Positions 11,401-22,965 of a stretch of DNA of 64,000 nt are shown piece after piece. The stretch covers positions 9,407,560-9,471,559 of the forward strand of contig OZ020525.1 of assembly GCA_963971425.1 (NCBI GenBank), in the 5' to 3' direction. Made by a program: the position numbers and the translations under genes. The notes beneath the pieces were generated by a model. It ran no database searches, was not told where the DNA came from, and was given only the letters and a program-made list of their open reading frames with translations. This stretch comes from Bryoerythrophyllum caledonicum (taxonomy: Eukaryota; Streptophyta; Bryopsida; Pottiales; Pottiaceae). Position 1 is the stretch's first letter; every line of letters starts with the position of its first letter.

Positions 11401-12179
11401 CCGAGTTGAAGCCCACAGGATGCAAGGGAGCTAAAGGAGGCAAGGATAAGGAGTCCAAGACCACTAGAGAGGAGAAGAAGAGCTAGAAGGCCAAATTTGC
11501 GGAGTTGGAGGCCAAAATGGAAGCTATGAGTGTCAATACTAATGTGGTAGGTGGCAATCCTCAAGTTACTCCCAGTATTCATACTGGGGGCGGTTTTAGC
11601 TCTGTGGATGATGAGTTTGGAGACTTCATGTTGAGTGGCATGGCACTTGCCATCCGGGATGGTACACATGAAGCCTATGCTCTCACATGGAGCCATACTC
11701 CAGTTTCTAAGGATATTCCACGTGGAGCTACTTCAACTCTGGATCCTCACCATGGAAAGGATAACCGACAAGCCAGGTCGCCACAATCCTTCACGTTAGA
11801 AGAGATGGTGCCCACGTCGTCCATGGTGCCTCCACCACGACCAGTGGCGACATCCACACGAGCCTCACCATGAGCTGGAGGACTCACAGGGGGTTCGGGA
11901 GCACTTATCGAGGCCACTACTTCCGTGTGGGAAGCCTCGTTATTTTCTGCTAAGATGTTGTCATAGGATGGCTTCAGTGTGGCAGAGGTTTTAAAGAATG
12001 TAGCCTCAATGTGTGAGTTGGACAACTCCACGGGGGTTAATGTGTTGAAGACAGAGATAATCAATGCAGAGAAGAGCCAGAGTGACAACGTGGAGGGGTT
12101 GCTTTCAACAGCCATGGGTGTGAAGACAATGGCCGCTAGACCTGCAATTGAGAGATCATCCATTACCCCCGGTGTGGTA

Positions 12180-12600
12180 GTGGTTGATAATTCCCAAGGT
12201 ATTTTCCAACTCGTTGGGCCTAAAGGAAAGATATTTGTACCTCAACGTGTGCTTCTAGATTCGGGAGCTCAACCTTTGATGCTGGGAGCATTTGCTATGG
12301 AAGGATTGGGATTAATGGGGAATACTTTGGAGAAGTGTCCCTGGACCATTCGCACATCCATGGGGGGTACAGAGCACGCGATAGGGATCACAAGGGCTAA
12401 GTTGGTGTTACAACTCAACCAAAGTGATGTGACAGATGCCAGTTCTATGAAGGTGAAGGCGATCGTTACGGAGGCCAAGTCGTATGATGTCTTCGTGGGC
12501 TCGGCGGTGCTATACCCTATGGGATTTACCTTGGATTTCTGGGAGGAATCAGCAAGCTATAGTCCAGGATGGCAAGTAGGAGATGGGCGGAAGGCTCAGC
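12180..12600 (+). pseudogene. Aspartic protease remnant of the gypsy element
   Basis: The segment contains VLLDSGAQPLMLG, the DSGA form of the retropepsin active site, with hydrophobic flanks and the later hydrophobic VFVGSAVLYPMG stretch typical of gypsy proteases. It lies between the zinc knuckle and the methyltransferase. Confidence 0.65.
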
Positions 12601-12966
12601 TGCCACCTCGATTTGTTCGAGTTCTTACTGGTAACTTAGCTGACATGTTTTCCATCTCTGGATGTATGAACATGAAACCTTCATGGTTTCAGGCAGGTTT
12701 TGAGGATCCTTCTATGGTTGACCACATTTCAGAGAAGGTGGATGTCTACATGGGCAACACGAGTGGTGGAGAGGAAGAAGGATACAGACCTGGGATTGAG
12801 GCGGCGTGGAGTAACACCACCTAGTTGAGGGAGGCCGCGGAGTTAGCAGTGGAAGAGGCTTGACAGCATTCTATGCTACCACATATGCAATATGAACTTG
12901 GAGTTGACCAAGACCGAGGACCTCCATTAGACCATCCATTGGAAGGCACCAACAGATGGCATCCTG

Positions 12967-13560
12967 TTGTTGAAACTATTTGGAGGCATTGGCATAGGCT
13001 TGGCAGCTGTTTTACAAGCTGGGATCAAGGTTAAGCGCTACATTTACGTGGATGTGGATGAAGCAGCAAGGCATGTGGCCAAACGTCACACACGGAGACT
13101 GAGGACTCAATTTCCAGAATTGTTGGCCACTAGTGCCATCAAAACCTCCTTCTCTACACTTGTGGGTGATATTTCCTTGTTGTCAGACGATGACATTCAC
13201 CGTGTGGGTCATGTGGACCTTGTCATTGCAGGATGGTCTTGCCAAGGCATGTCTATGGCAGGCAATCAGAATGGGTTGAAGGATTCCCATTCTTTCAGGT
13301 TCTTTGATATGATTCGAGTGCTTCGGTTGCTTCAGACTTCTCAGAGGTAACCACCTGGTTATATTGTAGAGAACGTGCTCGTGGTGAGCAGTTTGAGGTC
13401 TAGGACACTCGAGAGTATGCATAGAACCGATCAGACTCTGGGTTTGCCAGTGTTAATTGATGCGGCTGTAGTAGGGTCTAGGGCACATAGACCAAGCTTG
13501 TGGTGGACAAACCAGGCACCAGCAGAGTTGCTACAATTTGCGGTGGGTCGTATTAAACTC
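12967..13560 (+). pseudogene. Cytosine-C5 DNA methyltransferase domain in the gypsy element
   Basis: Visible motifs in order are motif I (LKLFGGIGIG, S-adenosylmethionine site), motif II (YIYVDVDEAA), motif IV with the catalytic cysteine (AGWSCQGMSMAG), motif VI (ENV) and a motif VIII-like RAHRPSLWWTN. The general look is closer to DNMT3/DRM-type enzymes than to maintenance enzymes; this is my reading without a tree. Methyltransferases inside retrotransposons are known from charophytes and dinoflagellates. Position between protease and RT is notable. Copy is a fossil. Confidence 0.75.
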
Positions 13561-14499
13561 CCAGATGTGTATGTGAGTGACATTTTGGATCCTCAGAGGA
13601 CACCACGGCGCGTGTATCACGACGACCAGGCACCATTAGCGGTGGTTAACCGTAAGGGGGAACCACGTAGGGCCTTGCCTACGTTGGTTAGTTTTGCACG
13701 GTCTTATGCTTTCAAGGATAATGGACCTGGGCTTGTTCGGGATTCATTGTCTCAGGAGATGGTAGAGCCCAATGCAGATGAGAGGGAGAGAGCCATACGA
13801 TTTCCCACTGGCACCACCGATGTGCCTGGGATTTCAGAACCAGAGAGACGGTTTCTACTTGGTCAGGCAATGGATTTAAATTGCCTGACTTGGATTGTTT
13901 CATTAGTGGTTGCTGAACAGAAGCGTTTAGCTTCTAGTTTGACGAATTACATGGGATATTACGAGTTGCGAGCGGCACGAGAACCACTTGCCTCTGTCAG
14001 GGTGACAAGCAAGGTGGTTGGGGGCGAGAGGGCCTTTGCACCTCATCCATGGAACATGTGGGATACTGCAAATAATTTTGCGACTACCACAGCAACAGAT
14101 CTTCACTATAGAGGGGAGAATTGAAGTGAAGGGAGCAGATTGGCTCACCAGAGGATGGATTTAGAGGATGTTGTGGAGAAGATCTTCTTGGAAGAACACA
14201 CAGCTCTTCACATGGAAGAAATTGACAAACTGGATCAATTGGAAGGACTTGGGAGTGTTATTGAGGAGGAAGGAGGGGAGTCTCCTTCACTGGGGATTCA
14301 ATAGCAACCAAGGGTGAAAAACCCTACTCCAAAGGAACCGAAGGAGGTGGTCACTAAGGACACTTGGAAACCAAGAGTAGGCCTGGCAGATGGAGTAGTG
14401 GAGGTGGAGGAATATGAGTTCCTGAAGGAATATTTAGATTGTTTTGCTTTCAGTTTACACGATTTGGGAGTGTTGAAGGGGCAAGAAGTGCGTATTACC

Positions 14500-15750
14500 T
14501 TAACCGACGAAGCACCAATTTATCGAAAGCCATACAAGTACAGCGACATGGAGCGAAAGATGATTGGTGCTCGCACTGAAGAATTAATGGCTGCAGGGTT
14601 GGTGGAGTTGGCTCCTCCAGATTGTGAGTATGCGTCAGCAACGGTTATGCTATCCAAGAAGGACATTTATGGTAATTGGACTGAGAAAAGGATGTGTGGT
14701 GACTATAGGAGAATTAATAAATTCACTAAGTCAGATCGTTATGCAATGCCAACTCCAGAGGAGAACTTTGAGGCCATTGGCCATGCCAAGGTGTTTAGAA
14801 CGTTGGATTTACGCTCTGGATACCACCAGATTGGATTGAGAGAGGAAGACAAAGAGAAAACCGCATTTTGGGGCATTAACAAGGATAGGAAGGACCGGTT
14901 GTTTCAAATGAAGTTTCTACCATTTGGATTGAAGAATGCTCCAGCAGAATTTCAAAGGGTTATGGACAGAGTATTCTCGGGGTTGGATTTCGTGAGATGC
15001 TATATCGATGACATAATTGTCTTTAGCAGGAATCGAAAGCAACATAGACTACACTTGATGGAGGTTTTTACTAGATTGAGGCTTCATGGATTAAAGTTGC
15101 ACCCTGGTAAGTGCAAATTCTACTTTGATGGCATTGAGTATTTGGGCCACATGATTTATCCAAGTGGATTAGGTGTAGTAGCTAGCAAAGTGGAAGTAGT
15201 AATGTCTATTCCTAGACCACGAGATGTTAGTAGGTTGAAAGTATTTCTGGGATTGTGTAACTATTATAGAAAGTTTGTCAAAACTTTCAGTGCGATTGCC
15301 AAGCCATTAACCATGTTGACAAGGAATGATCAACCTTCGATCTGGGGAGATGAGCAAGGAATTCAGCAATTGAAAGACCGTTTGGCATCAGCACCAATAC
15401 TTCGGAGGCCTATAGCAGGAAGGACGTACCAGCTATACACAGATTGGAGCTCGTTGGGGATTGGTGCAGTATTGACGCAAATGGATGATGATGGCAAGGA
15501 ATTTGTGATTGCGTATGCCAGCCGGTCCAACAACAATGCTGAGGCTCAGTATAGCTCATATGAGGGAGAATGTTTGGCTGCGATATGGGCAATTGCTCAT
15601 TTTCGGTGTTATCTTTATGGTAACGAATTTCTGTTAGTTACAGATCATCAGCCGTTGAAATGGTTAATGGAGTCTGATAAATTGACAAGAAAATTGGCAC
15701 GGTGGGCCTTTATGTTGATGGAGTATGACTTCAACGTGGTTCATAGGGCA
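14500..15750 (+). pseudogene. Gypsy reverse transcriptase and RNase H domains
   Basis: RT motifs include MCGDYRRINKFT, RTLDLRSGYHQIGL, FLPFGLKNAPAEFQRVMD and the catalytic CYIDDIIVFS. A connection and RNase H follow (LYTDWSSLGIGAVL, YASRSNNNAEAQYSSYEGE, VTDHQPLKWLM). All are characteristic of Ty3/gypsy Pol. The RT-RH segment is the best preserved part of the fossil. Confidence 0.9.
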
Positions 15751-16149
15751 GGTTTGGTTAATATGGATGCAGATGGCCTTAGCCGCAATCCAATTCCAAA
15801 CCAAGAGGATGATACAGGTGCTAGGTGACATACTGAGGGTGAAACCGACCCGTTGCCAGGGTGGCATTGTTCGGGTTTTCTGGGGATATTGGCAATGAAT
15901 GGAGACACCACCGGGGAAGCTACTGTGGCCACAGTAGATGAGGATGGAGGTGAAGAGTTTGGGGGCGCCAGAGATATCCACGAAGACACGAATGTGTTGC
16001 AGTTTTTGCAAGATGGAGAAACAGTGGCTTCATGGTCTCATAAGGACAGAGATAGGGTTCTATAACAAGCTAAGAGGTTTGTGTGGGAGAGGACTCATAA
16101 TCTGAGATTGTACTAAGAAGGTAGTACCAGCTCCAATAGAAAGAGTGAA

Positions 16150-17100
16150 ACTGATTAAGGACACACATGAAGACCTTGGACACTTTGGAGTGCGGAGGAC
16201 TTATAGTGTACTTCAGCTTCACTATTGGTGGCGTGGCATGCAATCCCAGGTGCAAGCTTTGGTGGCTCGGTGTATGGTGTGTGACCAGGTACGAGCGTCT
16301 TTTAATGCTTCACTGCCACAGTTACAACCTTTACCAATTATGGGCTTAGGATATAGATGTAGCTTGGATTTTGCAGGACCATTGCCAATGACACCTCGAC
16401 ACAACAAGTACGTGTTGGTAATCATCGAGCATTTCTCAAAATGGATAGAGTTAGTGGCATTGCCTGATAAATTCAGTGAGGGGGCCGCTTATTCATTTCT
16501 TGACCGTGTTCTGAGTCGCTTTGGAGCTCTAGCAGAGATACTCACAGACCAAGGTAGAAAGTTCTTGGGTGAGTTTCAGACTTTGTGTGAGCAAGCGATG
16601 ATTGATCATCGCAGTACTTCGAGGGATCACCCCGAAGCAGATGGATTGGCGGAGCGCATGGTGCAAACCGTCAAGAGGGGGCTCCGGAAGTACAGCTTGA
16701 AGAAAGGACATCACCAGGATTGGGATTTACAGCTACCATGGATAGCAATGGGCTATCGGTTTAGCAAACAGGCATCCTTGGCGTCTTTTTCACCTTACTA
16801 TCTATTGTTTGGAAGGCACCCGGTTTTATCAAAGGCCATTCAAGCTGATGCTGACATCGTGTTGGCTAACATAGACAATCCAGACACGTGGGCTCAAGTG
16901 TGTGAGCAACGTGCAGAGTTGTTCAAAAGGGTGATGCCTATGGCATTGGAGAACCTCTCTATTGCTCAACATCGAGATACGTTGCGCTATGCTACAATAC
17001 GGGGAGGTGGTTATCGACCGCAGGTGCGGCGTTTCACACCTGGAGACTATGTGTATTTGCAGCAAGCAGCACCCACCACCTTGGATGTGACAGTAGGAAG
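16150..17100 (+). pseudogene. Gypsy integrase domain
   Basis: The N-terminal HHCC zinc-binding module is visible (H and H around LGHFG, then CMVC). The core shows the D,D-35-E pattern: SLDFAGPLP, ILTDQGRKF and HPEADGLAERMVQ. A GPY-like C-terminal region leads into the PHD finger. Confidence 0.85.
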
Positions 17101-17266
17101 GGTAATCTTGAGAGTTCGTGAGGTGAAGGACTCAGGAGTGTTAGTGTTGGAGGGTCGTGATGGCAAGAAGTGGAAGGATCACACACGTAATTGTGCACCT
17201 TGCCACTTGCCACACATTGATGGGACAGTACACCCTGGTCTCTCTCACATCTCTGCTGGATTACGT

Positions 17267-17403
17267 TGTCGGTTGTGTGGTAGTGCCAAAAGGGCAGCCA
17301 CCATGGTTATTTGTGACCTATGTTCTACGGGGTGGCATTTAGAATGCTTAACTCCACCTCTGTTGGAAGTACCAGTGGATCAATGGTCTTGTCCTGAGTG
17401 TTT
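17267..17403 (+). pseudogene. PHD finger at the end of the gypsy integrase
   Basis: The cysteine/histidine pattern CRLC..CDLC..H..C..CPEC is a complete C4HC3 PHD finger, with the tryptophan of QWSCPEC in place. PHD fingers read histone tails. Here the domain occupies the place where chromoviruses carry a chromodomain, suggesting a targeting module; that role is inferred. Confidence 0.8.
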
Positions 17404-17645
17404 AGTATGTTGAGGGTCTGAGTAGACAAATTCTAGCATTAAAAATATGTTAGAGGCGATTAACGATGGGGCTCTACTTGCACCCGGCCTACCCTTTGTT
17501 TATTCAGTCTTTCAGCGCCTTTTCATGTAGATGACATTGGTTCTATGGTTTCGAGAGGTTTTCATTCACGATTATCATTCAGTTTACATGTAAATTGTGT
17601 GGTTCGCCAGTGTGAAAGGGGCTTCAGCACGGGCGAAGGGGGCGA

Positions 17646-18480
17646 GTAAAGGGGTACTTGGAGACCGCTTACTACTTCTTGGTGTACGAGGTCATGGGTC
17701 ATTTATTTCTTTTCCCCAAGTCTGGATTGCTGAAAGTGTATAAGTGTGCATTGTATTATTGTTTTATAGAGGTAACGGTGGTGGTTATGTCACCGTTACT
17801 CTTGAGTTCTCTCTGACTGTGCATTCTCACCTGATTAGCACGATGTTATCTTGGCACGATGCGGTTGTACACGACAGTTGTCAGGTTGGACGCGTTGGAG
17901 GGTTTGTGGAGGTTGGTTTACGCGTTGTAAACCAACTAGGAGGTTAAATGGCCCAAGGAAACCCTAGATGCTAGCTTTAGTTATTAATTAGAGTTAGTAT
18001 TAGTATTCTTTGACTTTTAGGGCCTTGGTGGTGTCTTTTGACACCTCATTTGGGACTTGGAGTCCAAATGACCTCCACGTGGTGTGTGAGGAGACTCATC
18101 TTTCTCAAGTTGAGTCTCCCACGTGATGGAGTGAGAGAGTGCGTGCGTGCGTGCACTTCTTGAACTTCATTATTATTATGCGACCATTCTTTAAGAATGG
18201 CATTGGCTTGACTATGTGTAGTTTATGAGTATTTTCTACTTATTTATTAGTAAAGGGGTACTTGGAGACTGCTTACTTCTTGGTGTACGAGGTCATGGAT
18301 CATTTATTTCTTTTCCCCAAGTCTGGATTGCTGAAAGTGTGTAAGTGTGCATTGTATTATTGTTTTATAGAAGTAACGGTGGTGGTTATGTCACCGTTAC
18401 TCTCGAGTTGTCCCTGACTGTGCGTTCTCACCTGATTAGCACGATGTTATCTTGGCACGATGCGGTTGTGCACGACAGCA
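17646..18480 (+). repeat. Direct repeat pair at gypsy 3' end (LTR region)
   Basis: Bases 17646-17877 recur at 18250-18478 with roughly 93-95% identity, separated by about 370 bases. A purine-rich tract (GGGCGAAGGGGGCGAG) stands just before the first copy, as expected at the start of a 3' LTR. Exact LTR limits cannot be fixed because no 5' copy is present; TGTCAGG at 17879 to ACAGCA at 18480 is one possibility. Confidence 0.6.
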
Positions 18481-19425
18481 TTCATGGGTGTAGGTATGGG
18501 GTAAATATGGGTAAGTTTGGGGTTCTTCTTGGGACATGGAAGTACTATGGGTGTGATTTTAATGACCATTGATCTAAAATTTTAGGATATGAGTGACAAA
18601 TAAGAAAATTTCTAAAAGGTTGGGTAATTATATGTCATGTTCTAAGTCCTTTCCTCTTTAAGCCATGCTTACTGATGATCTCTAGGATCTCAACCCCATT
18701 ATCTTGGACTTTGGATATAAGGGTGGTGATACTATATCTCACAAAATTGAGTTTGTATTGAAGATTTTTACATTCAACAAAAAATGCCATTGCACTAGGT
18801 GAGCAAAACCATGAGCACTTAATATCTTCAAGTATAATCATCTATATTTTTTTTACATGTACAAGTTGGGTACCAAGTACAATATATATATAGGTTAAAG
18901 ATAGTCATTTATTTTAAATATTTGTTATTTACTTAGATAGCCGAGTTACCTAGGTATGTAGAGTAAAAGTATTAACCCTTTTAGCTCATTGATGATCTCT
19001 AGGATCACAACCCCCATTCACAGTAATCACTATTGCTTGCCGATGCTTGCACCAATTTTTGTGGCAATTGTCTCAATAGATGCCCGTCTTTCTCCACCTC
19101 TTTCTCATATAATGGCAACCAAAAGTCTTTGCACAATGAACCATCTCTCCAACTAGTGTTGATTGTCGCTTAGTTGGTGGGTTGGTAAGAGATTTTTTGG
19201 GCCAACTTTAATTAGTACACCACATGACACCTAATTAACATTGACTCCCTCAAAATCCACCACTTGTAGAGATTATACATGCAAAAATCATGGAGGGGTG
19301 TGTACATAAGTTGTACTTAATATACACATAAGTTGCACACACCACTATCTTCTCATTACAAGTACACTTGTGAGGCTTTTTGTTTTGATTTTTTTTTGTA
19401 AGATTTGGAGAGGCCTTTGGTGATT
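18481..19425. other. Stretch without recognised gene
   Basis: AT-rich sequence. GATGATCTCTAGGATC.CAACC occurs at about 18673 and again at about 18986, hinting at repeat debris. The right part is presumably the 5' flank of the mariner element. No gene recognised. Confidence 0.4.
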
Positions 19426-19429
19426 TGCT

Positions 19430-20463
19430 ATGGCTCCTAGAAGGTCTGAGAATCAATGTAGGGCAACTCTTGAGATGGTATGAGCGAGGCAATTCAAATG
19501 GTAAGATTTCAGGAATTTTGGGCATTCCTCAAAGCACTTCTATTTACATAGTGCAAAGGTTTCGTGAGAGAGAGAGCCTGACAGACAAAACTTCACCCGG
19601 TAAACCTAGAATTTTTTATGAATGTGATGACTCTGATGACGGTGACATTGTTAGGAGATTAAATGATTCAAATACTAGTACAGCGGCACTTATAGGAAGA
19701 ATGTTGCAATCTGAGGGCTTGCAATTGAGTGATAATACGGTGAAAAGGAGTCTTTAGAGGCAAGGGTTGAAAGCATGTGTGAAGACCAAGAAGCCACTTT
19801 TGACAAAGAAACATTGAGCACGTCGTTTGCAATGGGCAAAGAAGTGCAAGCATGTAGATTGGAAGTTTTGGGCTCATGTCATTTTTTATGAGTCCAAATT
19901 TAATCTTTTTAAATCAGATGGACGTCAGTTTTGTTGGAGAAAGAGTTAAGAACGTCTTTAAGATCAGCATGTGCAATCTACAATCAAACATGGAGGAGAA
20001 AACCATAATGGTTTTGGGTTGTATGAATTGGAAAGGAGTTGGCAAGCTTCATCTAATTGAAGGGAAGATGGATAAACTTGTATATCGCAACATTTTAGAG
20101 ACGGAACTTATGGGCACTATATAGATTTAAGGTTTAGAAGAGGATGAGGTTATTTTCCAACATGACAATGATCCAAAGCATACTACACATTATATTGTAG
20201 ATTGGTCGCCTGCTCAAAAATTTATCTTATCGAACACCCTCCATAATCACTTGTTGTCAATCCAATAGAATATCTTTGGAATGGAGTAGATTATTGTCTG
20301 AGAAGGTCTAAGAGGAAATACACTAGTAAAAATGACTTACGGGTGAAGATCCAAGAAATTTGGCACAATATAGAGTCTAATGTTATTAGGAAGTTGATAC
20401 GCTCTATGCCTCAAAGTGCTCTTGATGCCTACCAAGTAAGAGGTGGCTACACAGAGTGGTAGT
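19430..20463 (+). pseudogene. Tc1/mariner transposase, degenerate (copy 1)
   Basis: Reading several frames in order gives a Tc1-like enzyme: helix-turn-helix (RWYERGNSNGKISGILGIPQ), HVIFYESKFNLFKSDGRQFC, GCMNWKGVGKLHLIEGKMD, VIFQHDNDPKHTTHYIV, NPIEYLW and the C-terminus SMPQSALDAYQVRGG. The first catalytic aspartate, normally in SDE, is missing (FYES), and several stops and frameshifts lie in between, so it cannot transpose. The second aspartate (QHDND) is kept. Terminal inverted repeats were not found. Its sequence differs clearly from copy 2 on the other strand. Confidence 0.8.
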
Positions 20464-20829
20464 GTTTGTGACTGCTTATGAGTTGAATCATTGATTTGTA
20501 AAGGTGTTTAGTAATCTTTAGTCTTGTTTTCTATAGTTGATATGCAATAAAAATCAGTTTGACCATAAAGAATTACACAGGCTTGTTGCACATTTGAATT
20601 TTTGTCTGGTTTTCTAGTTCATATTTTCATTGAAAACTTTGTGCTTCATACTTGTTGCAACTATTCGTGCTTGTGGTTGTGTTCTTGCTATTTTATAAGA
20701 GTTCATATAGATTTGGTAGCTGATTTTCTAAAAAACTTCTCTTGTACAACTATTTTTGGTTGCCACTGTAGTTTTAAGTTTTTTATGGAGGTGGCTTGTA
20801 GCAATTGTTGTTGAGATTACTGTGCCAAA
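20464..20829. other. AT-rich spacer between two mariner copies
   Basis: T-rich sequence without recognisable gene. It presumably contains the 3' end of copy 1 and the terminus of copy 2, but I could not define inverted repeats. Confidence 0.35.
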
Positions 20830-21165
20830 ACGACCCAAAATGGGTTGCTCAACTTGAAGGATAAAAGTAAATGGTCACCCAAAAAATACACCATGGTCCC
20901 CATCCCAAAAATTTCTCCGAATCCCCTCCCTCCACGTGGAAATATCTGGAGGGCCTCACACCAGACATCCGTTTCTTCATTTATTATGGTAAACACATTT
21001 ATTATGGTAACAAATTTGTCAACCATTTAGAATGAAGGCCACTTACCTTTAACATAGATAACTGCCCTTATCTGGCATGGCATGCTTTCATAGAGTTTTT
21101 CATATTTAGCAGAACTGAAAGAACCAAAGCTTTCAAGGACATGCTCCTACAAATCTAGTTAACAT

Positions 21166-21168
21166 TTA
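21166..21168. repeat. Harbinger target-site duplication TTA, left
   Basis: TTA directly precedes the left terminal inverted repeat and recurs at 36953-36955. TTA is the usual PIF/Harbinger target. Confidence 0.85.
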
Positions 21169-21201
21169 GGGCCGCTTTACACCTAGAGGCCGGGCCAATT
21201 C
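21169..21201 (+). repeat. Harbinger TIR, left
   Basis: 33 bases identical to the reverse of 36920-36952; begins GGGCCGCTTTACACCTAGAG. Confidence 0.92.
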
Positions 21202-22085
21202 ATCTCCAAGCCGATTGCACAAAATTTCAGCCCATTTTTGGGCTAGAGGCCAACCTCAAGTAGTCATTATAATAAGATTATAATCGGGGCCAATTCTCCC
21301 ATATGTACAAAGCCCTTGGGGCCAAGAAGCCGGGCCGACTCAACAAAAGTAGAGAATTTCAGCCACTCTCTCTCTCTTTGCATTGGCTTTTGTACAAGAT
21401 GGATGAAAGTAGACAAAAGGTCTTGGTGGCTCTTGAGTTCTTCATGGCCGTGCGACATGTTATGGCCGTTGTTGCAACTTTGCAAAAACTTGTTTTGCAT
21501 CAACATTATGGTGCCATGGCTATGATTTTTGTTGTGATGGTTGGAGAGAGTGGTGCTTCTAGGAGGACACGGAGCATTTGGATGTATGGTCAAAGTTCTC
21601 TTTTTGCGGACAATCAGTTATTTGGATGCTACTCAGTTAAGTTATTCAAGCAACATACAAGGTTATAACTTACTTCCAGAAACTTTTGATTATTTGTGTG
21701 GTATTTTATCTCCGTCATTAAGTCGAGAAGATACAAAGTACAGAGCATGCATTCCTCTTAGAAACCGAGTTGCTCTTTCTTTGAACAGATTGAGTAGTGG
21801 TAATTCATTGCGTGGTTGTGCTGAAACTTATGGAATTCATGAAAGTACTACATCTATAATTGTTAGAGAGTTTTGTGCAGCAATTAAGAAGCATTTAAAA
21901 CCACTAGTGATTGAAAAAAATCCGCAACTACTTTAAAGAGAATTGCAGCTAAGTTTGAAGAACTTAGGAGATTACCTTATGTAATAGGAGCGGTTGATGG
22001 AAGTCACATACCTATCATTGCTCCTCCTATAGACCCTACCTCATATTATTGTAGGAAAGGTTTTCATTCAACTCTACTTCAAGGT

Positions 22086-22093
22086 GTAGTGGA
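22086..22093. repeat. hAT target-site duplication, left (GTAGTGGA)
   Basis: The eight bases before the hAT left end are repeated exactly at 34443-34450; an 8-bp duplication is the hAT hallmark. Confidence 0.92.
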
Positions 22094-22180
22094 TAGGGTT
22101 GTCTACATAGACGGACAGTGACCCAAAGACAGCGGACGGACGGACAGTAGGACGGACGGACAGGACGGACATCACTTTTT
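22094..22180 (+). repeat. hAT left terminus with GGACGGAC subterminal motifs
   Basis: TAGGGTTGT followed by about six GGACGGAC/GACGGAC copies. The right end (34360-34442) mirrors this. Likely transposase-binding sites by analogy with Ac subterminal repeats. Confidence 0.75.
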
Positions 22181-22267
22181 GGCGGTCAGTTGCGTGTAAA
22201 AAAAATACAAACCCTAAATCAAATTTTCAACTTACCCCCTAGTAAAACACGTGTGCACGACATATCA

Positions 22268-22745
22268 GACGGCTTTCCACGTCACATCAAGGGGCGGGCA
22301 CGTGCCTTCGGACCGCGCACGCAGCATTTAGGGCCGGGCGCGTATCAATCTGGACCGGACGCGTTCATGTAGGGCCGGGCACGTTCCAATTAGGGCCGGA
22401 CGCGTACGATTTAGGGCCGGACGCGTACGATTTAGGGCCGGGCGCATACATACAGGGCCGGGCGCATACAACCAGGGCCGGGCGCGTACCCCCCAAGGCC
22501 GGGCGCGTGCATATCTGGGCCAGACGCGTACCGTCAAGGTCAAGCGCGTACCGTTAGGGGTCGGGCGCACAGTGTCACGGGCCTGGCGCGTACCATTGTG
22601 GGTCGCGCGCGCAACTGCCTATCGGGCGCGCGGTTTAGGGTCGGGCGCACAACGTTACGGGCCTGGCGCATATCATTGTGGGTCGCGCGCACACCTGCCT
22701 ATCGGGCGCGCGCGGTTAGGGGCCGGGCGCACGCGATCGAACACT
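22268..22745 (+). repeat. GC-rich minisatellite array 1 (GGGCCGGGCGCGTAC type)
   Basis: About twenty imperfect copies of a 20-26 base unit, core GGGCCGGGCGCGTAC, fill this stretch near the left end of the hAT. Long frames through it are translations of the repeat, not genes. Confidence 0.85.
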
Positions 22746-22965
22746 GCGTTTGCCTCTCAAAAGGGCTGAGGTTTAGAGAATTTGAAAGAATACAATTGTA
22801 CCAGGGTGCTCTAACATTAAAATTATTTATTTCAATGTGGTGCGTTCATGAATGGGCACTCTCAACACCAAGTACATATTTTAGAACCGCGGTACTATTG
22901 TACCATGCTATCACCACACCACTAAAGACACTTTTAACTTGTAGTACCCTCGTGTCTGTCATCTT

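Larger units (their letters stand above)
11335..18480 (+). mobile_element. Ty3/gypsy LTR retrotransposon fossil with methyltransferase and PHD finger
   Basis: Order of parts: CCHC zinc knuckle near 11345, protease (LLDSGA motif near 12250), cytosine-C5 methyltransferase about 12967-13560, reverse transcriptase about 14500-15180 (YIDD), RNase H about 15400-15750, integrase about 16150-17000, PHD finger 17267-17403. A direct repeat pair lies at the 3' end. No 5' LTR or full gag is recognised. The element is broken, with about half a dozen interruptions. It is probably moderately old, since many domain motifs remain readable. PR-RT-RH-IN order and RT sequence place it in Ty3/gypsy. Confidence 0.85.

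Noticed and set aside
18590-19060. Possible terminal repeats of mariner copy 1 (GATGATCTCTAGGATC pair)
   Set aside because: The two copies are in the same orientation and no inverse partner is found beyond 20463.
22190-22770. Long arginine/glycine/alanine-rich open frames on both strands
   Set aside because: They are translations of the GC-rich minisatellite; no conserved domain and no start context.
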